This document shows positions 7,370-10,776 of a stretch of 10,776 nt of DNA, one piece after another. The position numbers were made by a program, and so were the translations under genes. The stretch's first letter is position 1; the number at the start of each line of letters is the position of its first letter. Source of the DNA: Burkholderiales bacterium (GTDB lineage: Bacteria > Pseudomonadota > Gammaproteobacteria > Burkholderiales > JAEUMW01); the NCBI GenBank assembly GCA_016791285.1, contig JAEUMX010000032.1:1-10776 (forward strand), written 5' to 3'. Below the pieces are notes generated by a model. The model had not been told where the DNA came from and did not search any database. It saw nothing but the letters and a program-made list of their open reading frames with translations.

Positions 7370-7420
7370 CGTGGTGTCTTCGTGCGCCGTGCGCGCATCG
7401 CCTACCAGGAGCTGCCATGA
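7370..7420 (+). pseudogene. 3' remnant of a gene A paralogue
   Basis: In the frame ending at TGA 7418-7420, the sequence reads RGVFVRRARIAYQELP. The end of intact gene A reads RGVF, twelve other residues, then RIAYQELP, so this copy is eight codons shorter between the shared blocks but stays in frame. Upstream of RGVF the similarity stops; the frame stays open only to a stop at 7253-7255 and does not resemble gene A. The stop overlaps the gene B start as ATGA, as at gene A. It appears to be the tail of a second gene A whose body was replaced by the nar island. Confidence 0.55.
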
Positions 7421-7425
7421 AGGGC
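7393..7425 (+). repeat. Right copy of direct repeat bracketing the nar island
   Basis: This is the partner of 884-916, in the same orientation with one mismatch and 29 exact bases at its 3' end. It contains the end of the gene A remnant, the AGGAG site and the first codons of intact gene B. The two copies are 6509 bp apart, start to start. Beyond it the reading frame continues directly into full-length gene B, so this copy carries the functional gene B start. Confidence 0.85.
7407..7411 (+). promoter_or_regulatory. Ribosome-binding site that sets the gene B start
   Basis: AGGAG lies 5 nt before ATG 7417. The same arrangement precedes the ATG at 908. The open frame extends upstream to an ATG at 7252, but that would place coding across the gene A remnant and island DNA and has no comparable site. 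ATG 7417 is therefore preferred, giving the N-terminus MKGFAPRMLLSSQ. Confidence 0.75.
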
Positions 7426-10400
7426 TTCGCACCGCGCATGCTGCTGTCGTCCCAGGGCATTCTCGCGCGGGCCGACCCGCACGCCCGCGACGGCTACCAC
7501 ATCCGTGTGCATCCGTCGTCGCTGCTCGGGCTGCCGATCGCGCCGCTCCTCGTCTTCCGCATCGCTTTCGACAGCCCGCGCTGGCGCCACGAGGTGGCGT
7601 GGATCGACGGCCAGGGACGCACCCTCACGCCGCCGTTTCACGTGACGCCCGGCAGTCCGGCGTACGGCTATCTGCCCCCACCGTACGACGGCGCGTGCGG
7701 CTGGTTCACGATCGAGGCCAGGGTCTCCGGCAGCGCTGGCCTCGCGCTCGAAGCACAGGTGATGACGCCGCGCGGCTGGGCCGGCGTGGCCACGCGCTCC
7801 GCCGCCCCGTGGGTGGTGACGGCGACGCCGATCGAGCGCGTTGCGGTGAGCGGCCGCGGCCGCGTGGAACGGGCGCGCTGGATCGATCTTCTGCGGCTGC
7901 CGGACAACATCGACCAGCGACTCGCGCTGCTCGCCTTGCCGGTGACCACGGGCCGCCGCTACCGGGGCGTGGACGACGCCTACGCCTTCGCGCGCAAGCA
8001 GGCCACCCGCATAGCACCGGCGCGGCGCGCCCTGCAGGAGGTGCCCTGGGTGGCCGACCCGCCGTCCGCCCCGGCCTGGACGGCCGAGCAGGAGGGCAAC
8101 CGCGTCGACGCCCTCGCGGACGATTTGGTCACCGACGTGCAGGCACTCGTGGACGACCCGCTGCGCCAGAGCGACGTGCGCGGCGAGCATGCCATCGAGA
8201 CCGGCGTACCCGGCGGCGGCACGATGTCGTACCCGCTGCTCGCCGGTGTGCTGGCGGCGGCGCAGGATCCGGGCATCGCGCGCTTTCTGGGTCTGCTCAC
8301 CTGGGACGATTTCCCGCCCTTCCGCAAGACCACGGTCAGTCCGGACAACGGCCTCGTCTATCACGTGCTCGGCTACTGGGAAGTCGAGGCGCGCGACGGC
8401 GAGTACGGCGTGGTGCAGCCGCTCGACGCGGCCGAGCGACTCGAACAGGGGAGAGACGACATCTTCTGGCCGCTGCCGACCGATGCCCGTGTCTTCCGCA
8501 AACGGCAGGTGCTCGAGGACGAGCTGCGATCACACGGTCTCGAATTGCCGGCCGGCTTGCTGGGCCCGGTGGCGCGCCTCTTCACTTCGGTCGTGGTGCT
8601 GGCCGAGGATCCGATGCCCGACGCGCCGTCCGCCCCCGCACTCGCCGCCATCGGCCCGACCGATCCGCCCTGGCAGCCGGGCACCGCACCGGCGGCACGC
8701 CGCCGGGTGGCGATCAGCCTGGCGGGACTCGTCCCTGGGGCGGGACTCGCCTTCGCACGGCGCTCGGATGCGCTCCCGCTGTGGCGGCCCTTGAATCCCG
8801 CGGTGGACGCCTGGCATACGCTCATCGTGCCCGGGGTACCGCCTGCCGCCGACGCACCGGGCCACGGCGAGCTGGGCGATCGCGATGCGCCGGCGGTGGC
8901 GGCCGAGTACCGCATCGCGCAAGCCGACAGCTTCGGCCGCTGGGGCGCGTGGGTCGAGGGTGACGTCCCCGCCGGCGTGCGTCCGCCGCCGCCGCGCCCG
9001 GTGATCGAAGCCACGTTCACCCCCGCGCCGCTCCCGCAGCCCCCTACCGACGAGCCCTTGGCAGGCACGATCCGCGTTTCGGTCGCCGTGCCCGCGCCTG
9101 CCGGCCTGCCCCCGGGCGCCTATCTGCTCGACCGGGTGCGCATCCTGTTGGACAGCGTCGAGGTCGCGAACCGCGCGCCCGGCAGCGGGGCTACGGTGGT
9201 CGTCACACCCGCCGGTCCGCCCCTGGCGCCGACGGCCGGGCAGACGGTGCGGGTCAGCGCCTTCTGGGTCGACACGGCCGGACAGTCGTCGCCCGAATCG
9301 CTCCCGGTGTCGGTCGACTGCTACGACCTTCGCGCGCCGCCGCAGGTGGTGCTGGCCAACGGCCTGCAGTACGCCGCACGGGCCGACGCCACGGGGCATT
9401 GCCGCGCCGAGATCGCGTGGCCGGTGGTGGCGGGGCAGAGCCGCTTCCGGGTGTACGTCGCGCACGAGACCGCGCTGCGCTCGCACTTGGAAGCGCTCGG
9501 CGAGTCGGCGCTGCTGGCGGAGCTCGACACCCTGTCCGCGCCCGACCGTGCCGCGCGGCTGCGCGAGCACCGGTCGATCTTCCCGCGCAACCTGTTCGAG
9601 CTCCTGACCGATACACCGCTCGAGACCTCCGGCACGAGCGCGCGCTTCGAGCATGCGCTGTCGGCGTCGCTGGCGGGCTTGAGCTGCTACCGCGTGGTGG
9701 CGGTCGCCGACACCAACGTCGAGGCACCGTTCGAGGCAGGCGATCTGCTGCCGGTCGCCGTGCCCAATTCGCCGGTACCGGCGCGCCCCTCGCTGGAGCT
9801 CGCCGCGGTGAGCGTGCCGCTCGTCGATGGTCGCAGCGTCCCCGGCATCCGGGTGCGCATCACCATTCCCGCAGGGTTGCGGCCGGCGGTCGAGTATCGA
9901 CTGTTTCGGAGCACCGAGGAAACGCGCGATGTCCGCCGCATGCCGCTGGTGGCCTCGGGCGAACTGCCGAGTGGCTTCGCCGTGCCAGGCCAGATTCAGG
10001 TGCACACGGTACTGCTGGTGGGCGACCCGGCGCCCGGCGCCCCCGACCCCGCAGTGGTAGGGACCTACAACGAGGCGCTCGCGGCCGACGTCCGGATCTG
10101 GATGCGCTATCACTTCCGCGCCGACGTGCGCGCGGCCCCCGAACCGGGCTCCGACGCCGCAGGCATGCGTCTGGTCCCCGGCGAATGGTCGCCCGCGGCG
10201 CTGCCGGTGTCGGTGCTGGTGCTGGCGCCCGAGCCGCCGGCGGCGGCAACCGGGCTCGAATTCGTTGCCGCCAGGAAGCTGCTCCGGTGGCAGCATCCGG
10301 AGGCGCTGCTCGGGCGACACGCCGGCATCTATGTGTTCGATGTCTATCGCATGGTGCCGGGCGAACGCGAGGCTTGGTTTGCGAGCGTCGCGGGCGACAC

Positions 10401-10527
10401 GCCCGACCGCACCGGGCGGTTTCACGTCACGGACCCGCAGGCGGTGCCGGGCACGCGCTACCGGGTGGTGCTGAGCGATCCGCTCGGCCGGCCGAGCCCG
10501 ATCGCCGAGTTGACGCTGCCGGCGTAG
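7417..10527 (+). CDS. Unknown large protein B (1036 aa, fibronectin-III-like segments)
   Basis: I do not recognise this family. No signal peptide, transmembrane helix or catalytic motif is evident. The protein is rich in Pro, Ala, Val and Arg and looks mostly beta-structured. The second half has several segments resembling fibronectin-III strands: VRVSAFWVDTAGQSSPES near residue 611, FRVYVAHE near 676, YRVVAVADTN near 757, YRLFRSTEE near 825 and YRVVLSDPLGRPSP near 1014. Pro-rich linkers (for example PPPPRP near 526 and PLPQPPTDEP near 540) separate regions. Such modular architecture is usual in structural, surface or assembly proteins, but the role is inference. The start ATG at 7417 overlaps the gene A remnant stop. 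It ends in TAG, 16 bp before gene C. Row 9061-9120 is 82% G+C by hand count. Residues around 97 (FTIEA) recur in the remnant at the left edge of the nar island. Confidence 0.88.
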   Translation: MKGFAPRMLLSSQGILARADPHARDGYHIRVHPSSLLGLPIAPLLVFRIAFDSPRWRHEVAWIDGQGRTLTPPFHVTPGSPAYGYLPPPYDGACGWFTIEARVSGSAGLALEAQVMTPRGWAGVATRSAAPWVVTATPIERVAVSGRGRVERARWIDLLRLPDNIDQRLALLALPVTTGRRYRGVDDAYAFARKQATRIAPARRALQEVPWVADPPSAPAWTAEQEGNRVDALADDLVTDVQALVDDPLRQSDVRGEHAIETGVPGGGTMSYPLLAGVLAAAQDPGIARFLGLLTWDDFPPFRKTTVSPDNGLVYHVLGYWEVEARDGEYGVVQPLDAAERLEQGRDDIFWPLPTDARVFRKRQVLEDELRSHGLELPAGLLGPVARLFTSVVVLAEDPMPDAPSAPALAAIGPTDPPWQPGTAPAARRRVAISLAGLVPGAGLAFARRSDALPLWRPLNPAVDAWHTLIVPGVPPAADAPGHGELGDRDAPAVAAEYRIAQADSFGRWGAWVEGDVPAGVRPPPPRPVIEATFTPAPLPQPPTDEPLAGTIRVSVAVPAPAGLPPGAYLLDRVRILLDSVEVANRAPGSGATVVVTPAGPPLAPTAGQTVRVSAFWVDTAGQSSPESLPVSVDCYDLRAPPQVVLANGLQYAARADATGHCRAEIAWPVVAGQSRFRVYVAHETALRSHLEALGESALLAELDTLSAPDRAARLREHRSIFPRNLFELLTDTPLETSGTSARFEHALSASLAGLSCYRVVAVADTNVEAPFEAGDLLPVAVPNSPVPARPSLELAAVSVPLVDGRSVPGIRVRITIPAGLRPAVEYRLFRSTEETRDVRRMPLVASGELPSGFAVPGQIQVHTVLLVGDPAPGAPDPAVVGTYNEALAADVRIWMRYHFRADVRAAPEPGSDAAGMRLVPGEWSPAALPVSVLVLAPEPPAAATGLEFVAARKLLRWQHPEALLGRHAGIYVFDVYRMVPGEREAWFASVAGDTPDRTGRFHVTDPQAVPGTRYRVVLSDPLGRPSPIAELTLPA

Positions 10528-10531
10528 CGCC

Positions 10532-10536
10532 AGGAG
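10532..10536 (+). promoter_or_regulatory. Ribosome-binding site of gene C
   Basis: AGGAG sits 7 nt before ATG 10544 in the 16-bp gap after gene B, and supports that start over other possible starts. Confidence 0.7.
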
Positions 10537-10543
10537 CCTGCCC

Positions 10544-10776
10544 ATGGCCATCCTCAATCCCGCGCCCGCGCAGCTTGGCCTCGCCTCGCCCCAGGTGGGT
10601 CCGTGGTTCGACGACAACGACCTTCAGCTCGCCGTGCCCGGGGCGCGGCTCTCGGTGCCGCATACGTTCCAGGCTTCGGGCAGCGGCGGCAGCACCAAGT
10701 GGTTCCCGCCCGTCAACGGCACGCTCACGCTCGCGATCAGCACGCCCACGCGTCCGCCTGCTCTCACGGGCTTGAC
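10544..10776 (+). CDS. Unknown protein C, N-terminal part (runs off window)
   Basis: The ATG at 10544 follows gene B after 16 bp and the frame stays open to the window end, giving 77 residues. The sequence begins MAILNPAPAQLGLASPQVGP and continues with WFDDNDLQLAVPG, a Gly/Ser stretch (QASGSGGSTKW) and a Thr/Pro-rich part. It is not recognised. The short N-terminus lacks a hydrophobic signal peptide. Close spacing and the same strand suggest one operon with genes A and B. A longer reading in another frame across this region has no ribosome-binding site and runs antisense-like through gene B, so it was not chosen. Confidence 0.75.
   Translation, partial: MAILNPAPAQLGLASPQVGPWFDDNDLQLAVPGARLSVPHTFQASGSGGSTKWFPPVNGTLTLAISTPTRPPALTGL

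Noticed and set aside
917..7392. Insertion sequence or transposon structure around the nar genes
   Set aside because: No transposase, terminal inverted repeats or short target duplication was found. The repeats are host gene sequence.
7095..7398. Small minus-strand open frames (65 and 83 codons) upstream of narG as real genes
   Set aside because: No ribosome-binding site or family was recognised, and they overlap each other in different frames. They are kept only as possible remnants.
7252..7416. A 55-residue N-terminal extension of gene B from ATG 7252
   Set aside because: It reads through the gene A remnant in another frame and has no ribosome-binding site. ATG 7417 has AGGAG and matches the arrangement at 908.
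8530..10617. A 695-codon minus-strand open frame antisense to gene B
   Set aside because: It is in codon register with gene B and Arg/His-rich. The plus strand has coupled starts and ribosome-binding sites.
1..10776. CRISPR arrays, tRNA or rRNA genes, riboswitches
   Set aside because: No regularly spaced repeats and no RNA gene signatures were seen by eye. Nearly all the DNA is coding.

Overview
The window holds a complete but unusual respiratory nitrate reductase operon (narG-narH-narI, minus strand, about 946-7009). It sits in opposite orientation inside a plus-strand operon of large proteins that I do not recognise. The three Nar subunits match the membrane-bound NarGHI of Escherichia coli (compared from memory) through almost their whole lengths, with all expected cofactor ligands present. 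This points to a high-GC, nitrate-respiring proteobacterium. The flanking genes give no further taxonomic hint.

Layout: (1) 3-911, the 3' part of an unknown gene (A), plus strand, cut by the window edge. (2) 908-945, the start codon and an in-frame remnant of a second unknown gene (B'), directly followed by the end of narI. (3) 946-7009, narI, narH and narG in reverse order on the plus map; transcription runs leftwards from narG. narG and narH overlap by ATGA. narH and narI are 47 bp apart and the chaperone gene narJ is missing between them. (4) 7010-7369, about 360 bp without a recognisable gene: the narG leader, with a weak FNR-like site and scraps of possible decayed coding sequence. (5) 7370-7420, a short remnant of the 3' end of a gene-A paralogue. 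(6) 7417-10527, full-length unknown gene B (1036 aa, beta-rich, several fibronectin-III-like segments). (7) 10544-end, the start of unknown gene C.

The main observation is how the nar operon is embedded. A near-identical 33-bp sequence (last 29 bp exact) spans the gene A stop / gene B start on both sides of it, at 884-916 and 7393-7425. Recombination between the copies would remove 6509 bp and leave a clean A-B junction with ATGA overlap and ribosome-binding site. Inside the left repeat is a piece matching gene B around codon 97 in the correct frame. Inside the right repeat is a piece matching the gene A C-terminus in frame. So the nar island appears to replace the middle of a duplicated A-B pair (A1-B1 remnant-nar-A2 remnant-B2). 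Composition agrees: hand-counted 60-base rows are 73-82% G+C in the flanks and 60-65% in the nar region and its leader. No integrase, transposase or terminal inverted repeat is visible. An assembly join between repeats is a serious alternative and should be tested first.

Function: NarGHI would oxidise quinol at NarI haem b, pass electrons through the NarH iron-sulphur clusters to the Mo-bisMGD centre of NarG, and reduce nitrate to nitrite on the cytoplasmic side. Without a linked narJ it would need a chaperone from elsewhere. Genes A, B and C are tightly packed and probably co-transcribed; their role is unknown.
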